Source: MESE01 sp036675035 (GTDB lineage Bacteria > Pseudomonadota > Gammaproteobacteria > Burkholderiales > Burkholderiaceae_D). From it: a stretch of 44,785 nucleotides of DNA. Shown here in pieces: positions 1 through 7,914 of this stretch. Numbering within the stretch: the first letter of the stretch is position 1; each line of letters opens with the position of its first letter. The position numbers were made by a program, and so were the translations under genes. The stretch is taken from the NCBI GenBank assembly GCA_036675035.1, contig JAKFFO010000017.1, forward strand, positions 1-44,785, written 5' to 3'. The notes under the pieces are model-generated. The model was not told where the DNA came from and ran no database searches. It worked only from the letters and a program-made list of their open reading frames with translations.

Positions 1-1
1 G

Positions 2-79
2 CCACCCATCACGTGGAAACAGGCGGCTAATCAATTTGCCATTTTATTCGGCGAGCGATTCACCAATGCACTGAGCTGA
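2..79 (+). CDS. Possible 3' end of an upstream gene (partial)
   Basis: A frame is open from the window edge to a TGA at 77-79 and encodes about 25 residues ending in GERFTNALS. The amphipathic composition looks protein-like, but another frame is open over nearly the same stretch. The call is tentative and no family can be named. From 80 to 289 I see no gene. Confidence 0.25.
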   Translation, partial: PPITWKQAANQFAILFGERFTNALS

Positions 80-289
80 TTTTTAACCCCGACCTTTCAC
101 ACACAAAATTTCGGACACCTCCATATTGCCAAACTAATATTATCGCCGTCGGTGACTGTGCCTCCGACAAATTAAACGTTGCCAGTGCATTTGCCCGGCA
201 TGCCTTCGGAATTATTCCACCGTAACTGCCGCTTCTTTGCCTTCAACTTTTTAGCGTGCTTTATTCATTCACCTTCTAACGGCTGATTC

Positions 290-901
290 ATGACCACTTC
301 ATTTGCTGCAAGACTACGGAGCTTAAGTCTGGGCTTACTTATTACGGCTAGCGCCCTATTAACCGGTTGTGCGAGTTTCTATCTTGATCCAGCGACGAAA
401 GACGTGCCGGCTGCAGAAATGCCGAAGGTCGCCCAGCCTAAACCAGTCAAGCTCAATTTTGAATTTCAGACCCGCGGCGCCCCGAACTCTGCTGCAACCA
501 GTTATTTGCAGACAGCGGTAACTGACCAGATTAAAGCGACCGGTTTGTTTTCCACTCTTGATGCCCCTCCGGGCGGCGCGATTCTCGATGTCAAGCTGAA
601 CAATATTCCGCTAAACGACGACAGCCCTGCAGCCAAAGGCTTTGTTACCGGTTTTACCTTCGGCCTGGTCGGCTCGACGGTCGCGGATGGTTACGAGTGC
701 AAGATCAGCTATCTGGCTCCAGGACAAACAACGCCAATCGTGAAGGTGACGCGGCATGCGATTCATACCACTTTGGGTGCTTCTAGCCCACCGCCGGGAA
801 CCGTCCGCGTTGACAGCGCGAACGATGCTGTCATGAAGATGACGCATGCAGTTATCAGCAATGCATTGCGCGACCTTGCAAAAGATCCGGGCTTCCAGTA
901 A
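290..901 (+). CDS. Predicted outer-membrane lipoprotein, unknown function
   Basis: This 203-residue protein begins with a type II signal peptide: a basic N-terminus, a hydrophobic stretch, and a lipobox LLTGC that places the lipidated cysteine at residue 27. The residue after it is Ala, which in proteobacteria is compatible with outer-membrane sorting. The mature part has a proline-rich linker (about 38-55), then a mixed alpha/beta domain with a Gly-rich hydrophobic stretch (GFVTGFTFGLVGS, near 118-130). There is no strong Shine-Dalgarno sequence, so the start is chosen because it gives a complete signal peptide. A second lipoprotein gene follows after 26 bp and the two probably form an operon. 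I do not recognise the family; a small YajG- or LptE-like fold is a guess only. Confidence 0.75.
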   Translation: MTTSFAARLRSLSLGLLITASALLTGCASFYLDPATKDVPAAEMPKVAQPKPVKLNFEFQTRGAPNSAATSYLQTAVTDQIKATGLFSTLDAPPGGAILDVKLNNIPLNDDSPAAKGFVTGFTFGLVGSTVADGYECKISYLAPGQTTPIVKVTRHAIHTTLGASSPPPGTVRVDSANDAVMKMTHAVISNALRDLAKDPGFQ

Positions 902-927
902 ATCTTTCCCTTAACTACTAAAAAATC

Positions 928-1512
928 ATGAAAACAATTCGTCTACTGACCCTGACCGTCGGCCTATCGGCACTAATTCAATTGGTGGGCTGTGCAAATA
1001 TCAGCATGAGCCAGCCGAAAGGAACGCTCGAAACAACGGCCGCTTTGCGAAGTGCGGCATTGACACCGGCCGCCGTCGGCAAATTCAGCCTTGATCGATC
1101 TGCCTCTCCGGATATGGACAAATCGCATAGCCTTCGCGGCGCCAACAGTGTCGCCTCCCCTGTCGAGGGCTCATTCGCCCAGTATCTCCGTGAATCACTC
1201 CGCGTTGAACTGGAGGCCGCAGGGTTGTATGACGCTGCATCCAACGCTGTTATAAGCGGCACCTTGAAGCAGTCGGAAGTCGACGCCGCCATAGCGACTG
1301 GCACGGCCAAGCTTGCAGCACGTTTCGTCGTAACGCGCTCCGGTTCAGCGAAATTCGATAAGGAATTGTCTGTTGACGATTCGTGGGAGTCGTCCTTTAT
1401 AGCGGCAACCGCGGTTCCCCTCGCTGCAGCCAAGTATGAAGGACTTTATCGAAAATTGGTCGCCAAACTGCTTGCCGATACTGATTTCCGCGCCGCACTC
1501 TCCAAGAAATAA
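928..1512 (+). CDS. Predicted lipoprotein, second of a tandem pair
   Basis: The 194-residue product has a lipoprotein signal peptide with lipobox QLVGC (Cys22). A low-complexity Ala/Ser/Thr stretch (about 35-75) precedes a compact domain containing SFAQYLRESLRVELEAAGLYD and VISGTLKQSEVDA, which reads as helix-strand. This pattern of an amphipathic helix, then a V-x-G-T-L strand, then a charged strand is seen in periplasmic lipoproteins that bind assembly machinery, but no family match can be claimed. It lies 26 bp after the preceding lipoprotein gene on the same strand, so co-transcription is likely. A palindromic repeat begins 8 bp after the stop codon and could end the transcript. Confidence 0.75.
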   Translation: MKTIRLLTLTVGLSALIQLVGCANISMSQPKGTLETTAALRSAALTPAAVGKFSLDRSASPDMDKSHSLRGANSVASPVEGSFAQYLRESLRVELEAAGLYDAASNAVISGTLKQSEVDAAIATGTAKLAARFVVTRSGSAKFDKELSVDDSWESSFIAATAVPLAAAKYEGLYRKLVAKLLADTDFRAALSKK

Positions 1513-1519
1513 GCACCAG

Positions 1520-1573
1520 AATTAAAGGGGCCATGCTCGCATTAAAATACATGCGAGCATGGCTCTTTCAATT
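1520..1573. repeat. Long palindromic repeat, family copy A
   Basis: The arms run from AATTAAAGGGGCCATGCTCG to the near-exact reverse complement ending in CTTTCAATT, separated by an A/T-rich loop of about 10 bases. One or two mismatches occur near the GGGG/CTCT ends. It lies directly 3' of the lipoprotein gene. It shares its outer TTAAAGGGGCC ends and centre TCGCAT with copies at 2934, 3696, 7317 and 39008. Confidence 0.85.
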
Positions 1574-1677
1574 GAGCGGCACAATTTTGGCGGGGCGAAG
1601 GTATGTGGCGCAGCTTGAGCAAGCGATACCGATATTGCATTCACATGCTAATGCAATTCAGCGATATCGAATCATGC

Positions 1678-1714
1678 AAAAAAAGGGATGCCCCGATCCG
1701 AGGCGCCCCTTTTT
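1678..1714 (-). terminator. Rho-independent terminator of the valine-rich lipoprotein gene
   Basis: Read on the minus strand, this is an A-rich 5' flank, a GC-rich hairpin (outer GGG/CCC and inner GCCTC/GGGGC pairs around GGATC), then seven T. It begins 12 bp after the stop of the gene at 1727-2008. Confidence 0.7.
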
Positions 1715-1726
1715 GCGAGCCAGCTT

Positions 1727-2008
1727 TTATTTCTTTTCGTCGGCCGGAGTAACTTCCACCTTCGGCACTTCCACTTTCTTTTCTTCAGTGCCCACCGTCG
1801 GAACTTCGACCGTCTTTTCCTCTTTGGTCACCGCTACATCAGGTGTTTTTACATCGTATTTCGGTGCCGTCACATCACCGGCTTGTTTCTGCTCCACCTC
1901 AACCTCCGGTAAGGTAACGTTACCTTCTTGCGTCTTTTCGACGTCACATGCGCTGAGGCCAAGAATTGAAAACGTTGCGGCCGCAATGGCGATGGATTTT
2001 TTTAACAT
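1727..2008 (-). CDS. Small valine-rich repeat lipoprotein
   Basis: I start this gene at 2008 because GGAGGA lies just upstream with good spacing; the frame extends 24 bases further but without a ribosome-binding site. The 93-residue product has a signal peptide ending in lipobox GLSAC. The mature part is almost entirely degenerate repeats of alternating valine, proline, threonine and charged residues (V-E-V-P, V-T-A-P-K-Y-D-V-K-T-P and similar), with no recognisable globular core. Such a sequence suggests an extended periplasmic or surface spacer anchored in the outer membrane. It is a single gene convergent with the preceding lipoproteins and ends at its own terminator. Function is unknown. 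Confidence 0.75.
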   Translation of the reverse strand: MLKKSIAIAAATFSILGLSACDVEKTQEGNVTLPEVEVEQKQAGDVTAPKYDVKTPDVAVTKEEKTVEVPTVGTEEKKVEVPKVEVTPADEKK

Positions 2009-2376
2009 TATTCCTCCGAGTTTAAGAATCATTCTGTTATCGATAAGCTGCGCAGCACATGTACGTCAGACCGCATGGCCGCGATGAAAGTTGTTGGGAT
2101 TTTGTTAATGAATGTAACAAGGGAACGGGCACGATGTGTCGATTTGATTGGAGCATGGAATCATGCTCTACACATTTGCTCCGGAGGGTCATGCTCGTGA
2201 TCTCGTGGAATCTCGGGATCAGGTCTTGCCTTTTGCCCTGCGCCAGAAAGAATGCACAACCTGACCCCAATCATGCTCCGCCGCCCGCCCCTTGCGTCAC
2301 CGTTTATTCGGAATCCGTTGCTCTCGATGGCAATGTGAAGGTGAAGAATGAACCGAATACATTGGAGGTTTAAGCT
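2009..2376. other. Intergenic region with hairpin and CCTGACCC motif
   Basis: No convincing gene is seen. It holds a perfect hairpin GAGCATG-GAAT-CATGCTC at 2151-2168, an inverted motif GATCAGGTC at 2217-2225 and a CCTGACCCC motif at 2260-2268. GGAGG near 2366 serves the next gene. Confidence 0.5.
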
Positions 2377-2880
2377 ATGCGAATAAGCTATCGTCCATTT
2401 CTGACTGCTATTATTTTGACGTCCATTATGTTCGGCTCGATCGCAAAGGCGGATAGCATGAGTGATTCAAAAGAATTCAAGATTCGGTTCGACGAGAGTA
2501 AGTATCGAGAAACCGAGAACATAGTAATCCACGGCACATTCACCACGTTCGTAAAATGCGGAAGCCAATATGCAATCTGGAATCAGTTTCCCGGTGCAGT
2601 CAGATACACGTTAAAAGACCTGGATACCAACAAGACCTATCAGTCTGTAAATACCGAACTGTCTATCTCGTGGGACGGCAATCAAGTCTATGACGAATAC
2701 GCCAAAATGCCTTGCGATAAAGTGATCGGGAAAGAATTTTCAGTTGCTTTGAACGACGTTTATTTTCTGGATACTCCTGAAAATGCAATTGAGAATTTTG
2801 AGTTACATGCCGAGTACGCCGGTCGCACATCGAACACTATAGCCGCAAAAAATCGGCAGTTTTTACCGAAGAAATTTTGA
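2377..2880 (+). CDS. Secreted or periplasmic protein of unknown function
   Basis: GGAGG lies about 9 bases before the ATG. The 167-residue product has a Sec signal peptide with likely cleavage after AKA (residue 25). The mature region of about 140 residues is rich in beta-strand-forming stretches (FKIRFDESKYRETENIVIHGTF, then YTLKDLDTNKTYQSVNTELSISW) and contains two cysteines (in FVKCGSQY and KMPCDK) that could form a disulfide. The pattern suggests a small immunoglobulin-like beta sandwich in the periplasm, but this is inference and no family is recognised. Its base composition is more AT-rich than the dehydrogenase genes later in the window. It is convergent with the next gene, with a palindrome between them. 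Confidence 0.7.
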   Translation: MRISYRPFLTAIILTSIMFGSIAKADSMSDSKEFKIRFDESKYRETENIVIHGTFTTFVKCGSQYAIWNQFPGAVRYTLKDLDTNKTYQSVNTELSISWDGNQVYDEYAKMPCDKVIGKEFSVALNDVYFLDTPENAIENFELHAEYAGRTSNTIAAKNRQFLPKKF

Positions 2881-2933
2881 GGCAACAAAGGGAAAGAAAA
2901 AAAGTGTTTCGTCAGCCTTGATATAGTGGCGAA

Positions 2934-2982
2934 TTAAAAGGGGCCGGTCGTGCGCCTCTTAATGCGCGACCGGCCCCTTTAA
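2934..2982. repeat. Long palindromic repeat, family copy B
   Basis: The arms begin TTAAAAGGGGCCGGTCG and end CGACCGGCCCCTTTAA around a GCGC-flanked loop, nearly perfect over about 20 bp per arm. It sits between two convergent genes (ends at 2880 and 2996) and, with A and T runs at its ends, could terminate transcription from both sides. Confidence 0.9.
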
Positions 2983-2995
2983 CTTTGATGAACCT

Positions 2996-3310
2996 TCATT
3001 CGATCGATTTTTTCAAAAAGACATAAGCAATTGAAAGAATCAGAGAGCCGACAAGGCAAACGGTCATCAGCACACCGAATAACACCATCAAATAAAGATA
3101 TTCAACCGCTACCTTGCTGACGGGTTCAAATATTATCAAGCTGCAATAACTCGCCAGCATCCCCATCAGCCAATTAAAAATCGGCCCCGTTAATACACCG
3201 ATTTGTGTTTGATTGTATTCATATGCTCTCATTCTCTGAACAGCGGAGCCAGCAGAACAATCTTTCATTTGATCGACAGGCCAAAAATGTTTCGAGATAA
3301 AACTGCACAT
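2996..3310 (-). CDS. Small two-helix membrane protein, unknown
   Basis: GGAGG four bases before the ATG at 3310 supports the longest start. The 104-residue product has a polar N-terminal segment of about 38 residues and then two predicted membrane helices (about 39-62 and 70-98), ending in a short basic tail FLKKSIE. Three cysteines occur in the N-terminal third and centre. It has no neighbour on the same strand within 400 bp, so it is probably monocistronic. No family is recognised; the ribosome-binding site and clear helices are the reasons for calling it real. Confidence 0.6.
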   Translation of the reverse strand: MCSFISKHFWPVDQMKDCSAGSAVQRMRAYEYNQTQIGVLTGPIFNWLMGMLASYCSLIIFEPVSKVAVEYLYLMVLFGVLMTVCLVGSLILSIAYVFLKKSIE

Positions 3311-3746
3311 TTCGCCTCCATTGATTATCTGAATCGCTGCTTTTCGTCTCTGAATGAAACGCCCGATGCCGATGCCTTGCTGGATGCGAGCAGGCCTGGC
3401 GGCGGGTAGTCGCTGTTCCTCTTCCGATCAACCGGTCATGCAGCGCATTGCCGGAATAGAATTCAGGGGATTCAACAATACACATTCGATCGCATCCATT
3501 GCGGCGCAATCGCACACCTGGCTCAGGAACACGGTGTCATTGCATCCCTGCATGGAATCCGGTGCTTCGTTCATCGGTCAATGGTAGAGAAACGCCAGGT
3601 CACAAAAGTTCAGCGATCCCCAGCCTGGTATCGTGCCTCAGCAGGCAAACCGCGATTTCTGCATTCATCTGCTGGCTCATTAAGCTGTCAAGGAAATCAA
3701 GGGCCACACTCGCATATTTTTTAAGCTTGAGCCCACCCCCTTAACG
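3311..3746. other. Gene-free stretch
   Basis: Short frames occur here, but none has a ribosome-binding site or protein-like composition. It may contain decayed coding DNA. Its last 50 bases hold a degenerate copy of the palindromic repeat. Confidence 0.4.
3696..3744. repeat. Degenerate palindromic repeat, family copy C
   Basis: AATCAAGGGCCACACTCGCAT on the left and GAGCCCACCCCCTTAA on the right match the arms of copy D at 7317 with several mismatches. It lies immediately 3' of the minus-strand SDR gene, matching the 3' placement of the better copies. Confidence 0.6.
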
Positions 3747-4451
3747 CTACCTGGACTGCATTACCCCAGATAACAGCACTTCCTTGCCTTGCGCCAGCGG
3801 CACGCGCGCAAGCAATGTGCGGGCAACATCGGTCGCGGCAATTGACCGGTAATTCGCCGGAATGATCGGGCGTAACAGCGTGCTTACCGACATCGCGAGT
3901 TTTTCGCCGCCGCGGATTGGCTGCCCCAGCGTCTCGCGATCCCCTTCCAGAAACGACGGGCGCGCTATCACCAGCGCCTGCAAGTCCAGCGCCGATAACG
4001 CATCTTCCAGTTCGCCCTTTACCCGGTTGTAGAAAATGCGCGAGTGCGCATCCGCCCCCATCGCGCTGACCAGGCCTGCGCGGCGGGCGCCGGCTGCGAG
4101 CGCTGCGCGGGCCACCGCAAGATTGGCTGAAAAATCCACCGCGCGGAATGCCTCCTGGCTGCCCGCCACCTTGATCAATGTACCGAGCGCGAGATAAACC
4201 TCGTTGATCGGCGGTAGCGGCGGCAGCGAAGGCAGCGTCGCGAAGTCGACCACGTGCGATGTCAGCTTTGGATGCTGCATGCTCATCGGGCGGCGGCCCA
4301 GCGCATGGATCGCCGCAACCGAATCGTCATTCAGCAGGCCTCGCAGAATCTCGCGACCGACCAGGCCGGTGGCACCGGCAATCGCCACGGTCCGCATGGC
4401 GGATTGCGGGGAGCTGCTTGATGGTGATGTGGATGCGGGGCTGTTTATCAT
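3747..4451 (-). CDS. Atypical SDR, HTATIP2/HIM1-like NAD(P)-binding protein
   Basis: The protein (about 234 residues from 4451) begins its Rossmann fold with VAIAGATGLVG (glycine-rich loop near residues 26-32). It carries a YxxxK-type motif in SRIFYNRVKGELEDAL, followed by VIARPSFLEGDRE. This order closely resembles human HTATIP2/TIP30 and bacterial atypical SDR homologues of 210-220 residues, which bind NADP(H) but whose substrates are mostly unknown. The frame is open to 4577, but the extra N-terminal residues are basic and unlike the family, so I start at 4451; a start at 4397, directly before the Rossmann strand, is also possible. It is probably a cytosolic oxidoreductase or a redox-sensing NADPH binder. 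It is divergent from the DUF3297 gene at 4609. Confidence 0.8.
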   Translation of the reverse strand: MINSPASTSPSSSSPQSAMRTVAIAGATGLVGREILRGLLNDDSVAAIHALGRRPMSMQHPKLTSHVVDFATLPSLPPLPPINEVYLALGTLIKVAGSQEAFRAVDFSANLAVARAALAAGARRAGLVSAMGADAHSRIFYNRVKGELEDALSALDLQALVIARPSFLEGDRETLGQPIRGGEKLAMSVSTLLRPIIPANYRSIAATDVARTLLARVPLAQGKEVLLSGVMQSR

Positions 4452-4608
4452 GTCGACTTTCAATGGAAGGCGCAGCTTCGATTTAAACGCAAAGTCAGTA
4501 TGCCTCTTTTCCCGCCGGCTATTGCGTAAGCGACGGTAATAATCGGTGCGACGGGATACAATCCCGAAAATCCGCATTCCATAATTTTAACGATGGCAGG
4601 CTAAATCC

Positions 4609-4857
4609 ATGAACGACACGACACAACTTCCACCGCTCCCCGATCGCCTCTCCGTTAACCCGCGCAGCCGATACTACAATGCAGACGTGGCGAAACATGA
4701 AGTCGGCATCAAGCTCAACGATAAAGAGTTTACGAACGTCGAGGAATATTGCATCAGCGAAGGATGGATTGCCATCGCGTCCGGCAAAGCGCTGGACCGC
4801 AAGGGCAATCCTGTAACGATCAAACTGAAAGGCAGGGTTGAGGCGTTTTATCGGTGA
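4609..4857 (+). CDS. DUF3297 family protein
   Basis: The 82-residue product matches the DUF3297 pattern along its whole length: DRLSVNPRSRYYN near the N-terminus, then GIKLNDKEFTNVEEYCISEGWI, and a C-terminal RKGNPVTIKLKGRVEAFY. The family is common in proteobacteria, always about 80 residues and cytosolic, with no proven function; automatic labels such as glutathione peroxidase are unsupported. One cysteine lies in the conserved EYCISEGW segment. The gene is single and divergent from the HTATIP2-like SDR. The N-terminus agrees with the family, which supports the chosen start. Confidence 0.9.
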   Translation: MNDTTQLPPLPDRLSVNPRSRYYNADVAKHEVGIKLNDKEFTNVEEYCISEGWIAIASGKALDRKGNPVTIKLKGRVEAFYR

Positions 4858-5394
4858 CTGGAGAAACGAGCCAGTTCACGGGTCGTACCGTTTGCCTTTC
4901 GTAAGCCAAGTAAAAGGCACGATCCGTTCTCATCCTCTACCTTCCTGCAGTGAAGTAAACCAGGAATCCGATCAGTTCCGCCGGGACCTGTAGAAACCGG
5001 GCAGGCCTGTACCGATACAACAAGACCGTGCAAGAGTTTTCTGTAATTCACACAGTTGGTGGATTTTTCCGGTCAATTTCGCATCAAATAAACAAGATGC
5101 CTTTGCTTTTTGGCTTTTGCAGTATCCACACATTCGTCGCTTTAATTATCACTGGCAACGCGACCGACTAGAATGCATCTTGGATTTTGTTCTATCCATG
5201 TAAGCATCGATAATCCGGCTTCAGTTGCGATATGCGCTTCATGTCGGGAAAAGCATTCAATGTTCTTTCCCCTCATACTTAACTGTCGGCAGTTTTCTAT
5301 TCAGAGACCCCTGCGGGCCATCGCATCGCAGCCGCGCAACCGAGCTTTAGTACCGGGTTTGACTATAGACTGAACGCAGTATCAGAATTAAAAA
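4858..5394. other. Gene-free stretch
   Basis: No supported gene. An imperfect inverted repeat near 4880-4926 (GGTCGT and TGCCTTT paired with AAAGGCACGATCC) could be a hairpin at the end of the DUF3297 transcript. The rest is AT-rich and presumably holds the promoter of the next gene. Confidence 0.4.
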
Positions 5395-6393
5395 ATGAAA
5401 TACATTGCTGTTGCAGTATCGTTGTTGTTTTCCCTGTCTGTCGCGCACGGCACGCGCGCAGCCATGCCAAAAATACCACCCGCTCAAACGCAGTCCAGCG
5501 AGAGTCCAAGAACCGAACGCAACTTTTCGATTCAGGTTGCCGCCGGCGATTGGGGTAATGTTAGTCCGAGTGAAGTCGAATCCCTGCTCAATCGCATCGC
5601 AGCCGAAATGCTTGCACATTTCCCCGGAAGACGCTTGGCGCCAATCGAAGTGTTTCCGACCGAAAACGCTCCTGTAGTTCTATACCAGAAAGGGCCTGAA
5701 AACCAGTATCAGGTTTATCTGACAGCCAAGGGCAGACGGTGGGGAGAATACATTTACGAATTTTCTCACGAGCTTTTTCATATTCTTTCGAATTACGAAT
5801 ACCATGCGCCGCCGAGGAAAGCACCGCATCTATGGTTCGAGGAAATGATGTGCGAAGCGGCGTCGCTCTATAGCTTGAAGCGCTTTTCATCGGAATGGGA
5901 GGCGTCAGTTCCGCGTACTGAATGGGCCGTGTATGCACCTGCCCTGAATAGATTCAAACAACGGGCACTGAATGAACCGCATCGGCAATTACCGCATGAC
6001 ACCTCGCTTTCGCAATGGTTTCAGGAACATCGGGACTCTCTTCTGGGCAATCCCTATCTGCGAGCAAAAAATGAAATGGTTGCAATGCTGTTTTTGCCCG
6101 CGCTTGAACTAAATTCCGACTGGCGTGCAGTCGGCTTCCTCAATCGACCTGAAATTCAGACGCCGATGAATTTTCATGAGTATCTTGCGAATTGGTACCG
6201 AAACACACCGGTTGCACATCGGAACTTTGTTGTTCACTCGATGAATTTGTTCGAGTTCCATATACCAGACACGCCGAACCAGGTAAAAGTCAGGCCGCAA
6301 TATCGCCGCGAAACAGCAACCCATGTCGATGCAGGTTCGGATATGGATGATTCCGCACGCGACGCCGGAGCCTCCGGGACTTCCCGTCAATAA
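5395..6393 (+). CDS. Secreted HExxH protein, predicted zinc metallopeptidase
   Basis: The 332-residue product has a Sec signal peptide (hydrophobic core 4-17, likely cleavage after TRA at about 22). Its centre carries FSHELFHIL, an HExxH zinc-binding motif (His125, Glu126, His129). About 20 residues later comes HLWFEEMMCEAASLYSL, where Glu150 or Glu154 could be the third ligand, as in gluzincins. This is the layout of small secreted metallopeptidases, although substrate and localisation (periplasm or outside) are unknown. The C-terminal 40 residues are Asp/Ser/Ala-rich and probably disordered. No Shine-Dalgarno sequence is visible, but the start gives a complete signal peptide. The gene stands alone between two gene-free stretches and has relatively low GC. 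Confidence 0.7.
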   Translation: MKYIAVAVSLLFSLSVAHGTRAAMPKIPPAQTQSSESPRTERNFSIQVAAGDWGNVSPSEVESLLNRIAAEMLAHFPGRRLAPIEVFPTENAPVVLYQKGPENQYQVYLTAKGRRWGEYIYEFSHELFHILSNYEYHAPPRKAPHLWFEEMMCEAASLYSLKRFSSEWEASVPRTEWAVYAPALNRFKQRALNEPHRQLPHDTSLSQWFQEHRDSLLGNPYLRAKNEMVAMLFLPALELNSDWRAVGFLNRPEIQTPMNFHEYLANWYRNTPVAHRNFVVHSMNLFEFHIPDTPNQVKVRPQYRRETATHVDAGSDMDDSARDAGASGTSRQ

Positions 6394-6859
6394 GATCAGG
6401 AATTTCCCCGTCCTTTTCCATCAGTCCCGCGCTTTCAACTCACAAGGTATTCCTCAGTTTCAGCGCCCCGCTGCCCAACTTTTCAATTGAAATTTTTGCA
6501 TCAACTCGAGCACAAATTCCAGCTTGTATTGCGCGCGGAAGCGACATATATTGGATCATGATTCCTTCTTTATATACTGTTGGATCATTCTTGAAGAACA
6601 GTGCTCGTACACATCGCAATGGAAATTTAACAGTTGGCGGGATGAGATTTCAGCATTCGGATTTAGATTCAGTTACAGAAATTTCTCAGAATATTTGCGT
6701 TCCATATTTTTTTTAGAAGGCGCAAAAATCGGACGTGGCTTGCGATAAAACCTGGCGGTTTTATGAATGAACGCAAGCCGGACAGCGGCTTGATGGCGCG
6801 GCATTTGAAATGTTGAAGCCGCGTTGAGTCGATTTGATGATTTATTTCTGGAGCTGAAA
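6394..6859. other. AT-rich gene-free stretch
   Basis: Composition drops in GC between about 6480 and 6720. Short frames exist but lack ribosome-binding sites and do not resemble proteins. The promoter of the DUF4148-like gene is probably within 6740-6850. Confidence 0.4.
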
Positions 6860-7198
6860 ATGAATACGACACATTTACTTGGATCATTGGGATTATTATG
6901 CGCGGCGACTGCCGCCTCCCCCATCTTTGCGGAGGTCGGCATACGCGACGGGGCAGATCAGTTCGGTGAATTTAAATCGGCCAGAACGCGCGCCGATGTG
7001 CAAACCGAGCTGCGCAACGCGAACGGCGAGGGAACTTCCGTGACTGTTCGCGACGGCGACGAAAAAAGAGCGGGCGCATATGGCGTTGCTGGCTCGCGCT
7101 ATTCGATTCGTACACGTGACGAGGTTCGATCGGAGCTGAAAGAATCTGGCATGCGCTCCAGGCACGATATACGTGACAAACTCTATTTCGGGGATTGA
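6860..7198 (+). CDS. Small secreted DUF4148-like protein
   Basis: I start at 6860 because GGAG lies six bases upstream; an in-frame ATG at 6824 would add a charged segment ahead of the signal peptide. The 112-residue product has a signal peptide ending at FA-EV (about residue 24). Two copies of a short motif follow, TRADVQTELRNA and TRDEVRSELKES, the S/T-R-x-x-V-x-x-E-L pattern typical of DUF4148 proteins of Burkholderiales. These are small periplasmic proteins of unknown function, often induced by stress. The gene converges on a membrane-protein gene, with a near-perfect palindrome in between. Confidence 0.7.
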   Translation: MNTTHLLGSLGLLCAATAASPIFAEVGIRDGADQFGEFKSARTRADVQTELRNANGEGTSVTVRDGDEKRAGAYGVAGSRYSIRTRDEVRSELKESGMRSRHDIRDKLYFGD

Positions 7199-7316
7199 AA
7201 TGAGGCTTAACTGCGGCCCGTGGTTCAGGGCCATAGCTGCACCGGTATATTTCGAGACTGATTAATGCTTACGGGGCAGGCTCGGCAAAAAATGGGTTTC
7301 TCAAACTTTCATACTA

Positions 7317-7367
7317 ATTAAAAGGGGCCAGGCTCGCATATTTTCAGGCGAGCCTGGCCCTTTTAAT
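7317..7367. repeat. Long palindromic repeat, family copy D
   Basis: Arms ATTAAAAGGGGCCAGGCTCG and CGAGCCTGGCCCTTTTAAT are complementary except for one extra G. The loop contains CATATTTTCAG. It lies between convergent genes (ends 7198 and 7389) and is the best-preserved copy of the family. Confidence 0.9.
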
Positions 7368-7388
7368 CCGGGAATTGCATTGCCATTC

Positions 7389-7781
7389 TCAGGTTACCGG
7401 GAATTTCATTCCTACAGGAATGAAGCGCACGCCGGCGGCAACCAACAAACAGACCAGCGCGACGATGTCGGCAATCACCACGCGGTTTAGCACGGCGCTG
7501 TAACCGCCGACCGCGAACGCAATCCAGAGAAACGAGCCGGCACTGACCAGTCCAGCCACGATCGCGAGCGATTGCGCGCGTGGAGAGAACGCGGCATACA
7601 ACAGAAAACTGCCGAGGATGCCGAATAGCACTGCACGGTGGCGCATGAGTATCTGCAGATTATTTTCTTCAAATGACAATCCGTATAGCGCTGCCAGTGC
7701 ATTCGCGCTGGTTACACCGGACAACGGCAACAGGTGAATGATCGCTGCGACGATCAAGGATATGGTGACAAGTAGTTGCAT
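7389..7781 (-). CDS. Small four-helix inner-membrane protein
   Basis: The start at 7781 is favoured by AAGGAAG with good spacing; the frame is open to 7865 but the added part is polar and lacks a ribosome-binding site. The 130-residue protein has about four hydrophobic segments (3-20, 48-66, 73-92, 98-120). The motif RHRAVLFGILGSFLLYAAF between helices 1 and 2 and the NxLAALYGLSF segment are recurrent in a family of small proteobacterial membrane proteins of unknown function, which some databases label phosphopantetheine adenylyltransferase without any matching motif. It is divergent from the XRE regulator at 7915, and the shared intergenic region holds a perfect inverted repeat, so the regulator probably controls it. 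Confidence 0.75.
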   Translation of the reverse strand: MQLLVTISLIVAAIIHLLPLSGVTSANALAALYGLSFEENNLQILMRHRAVLFGILGSFLLYAAFSPRAQSLAIVAGLVSAGSFLWIAFAVGGYSAVLNRVVIADIVALVCLLVAAGVRFIPVGMKFPVT

Positions 7782-7863
7782 GGCGGCTTCCTTGGAGATT
7801 TGAAACGGTGCGGTGGGTTCAAACATCACCATATCGAGCATATTGGCCTGCCCGGCTTCGCGC

Positions 7864-7883
7864 AATTACCTGGCGAGGTAATT
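7864..7883. promoter_or_regulatory. Perfect inverted repeat, candidate XRE operator
   Basis: AATTACCT-GGCG-AGGTAATT has 8-bp arms with no mismatch and lies between the divergent membrane-protein and XRE-regulator genes. A TATACT box at 7903-7908 ends only seven bases before the regulator's ATG, so that transcript may have almost no leader. The role of the site is inference from position and symmetry. Confidence 0.5.
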
Positions 7884-7914
7884 GGCCCGGCGAACAGCTT
7901 GATATACTCGACCG

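Noticed and set aside
1533..2087. A 184-codon plus-strand frame over the valine-rich lipoprotein
   Set aside because: It is a Phe/Ser/Thr-rich antisense image of the repeat lipoprotein, which has a lipobox, a GGAGGA site and a terminator.
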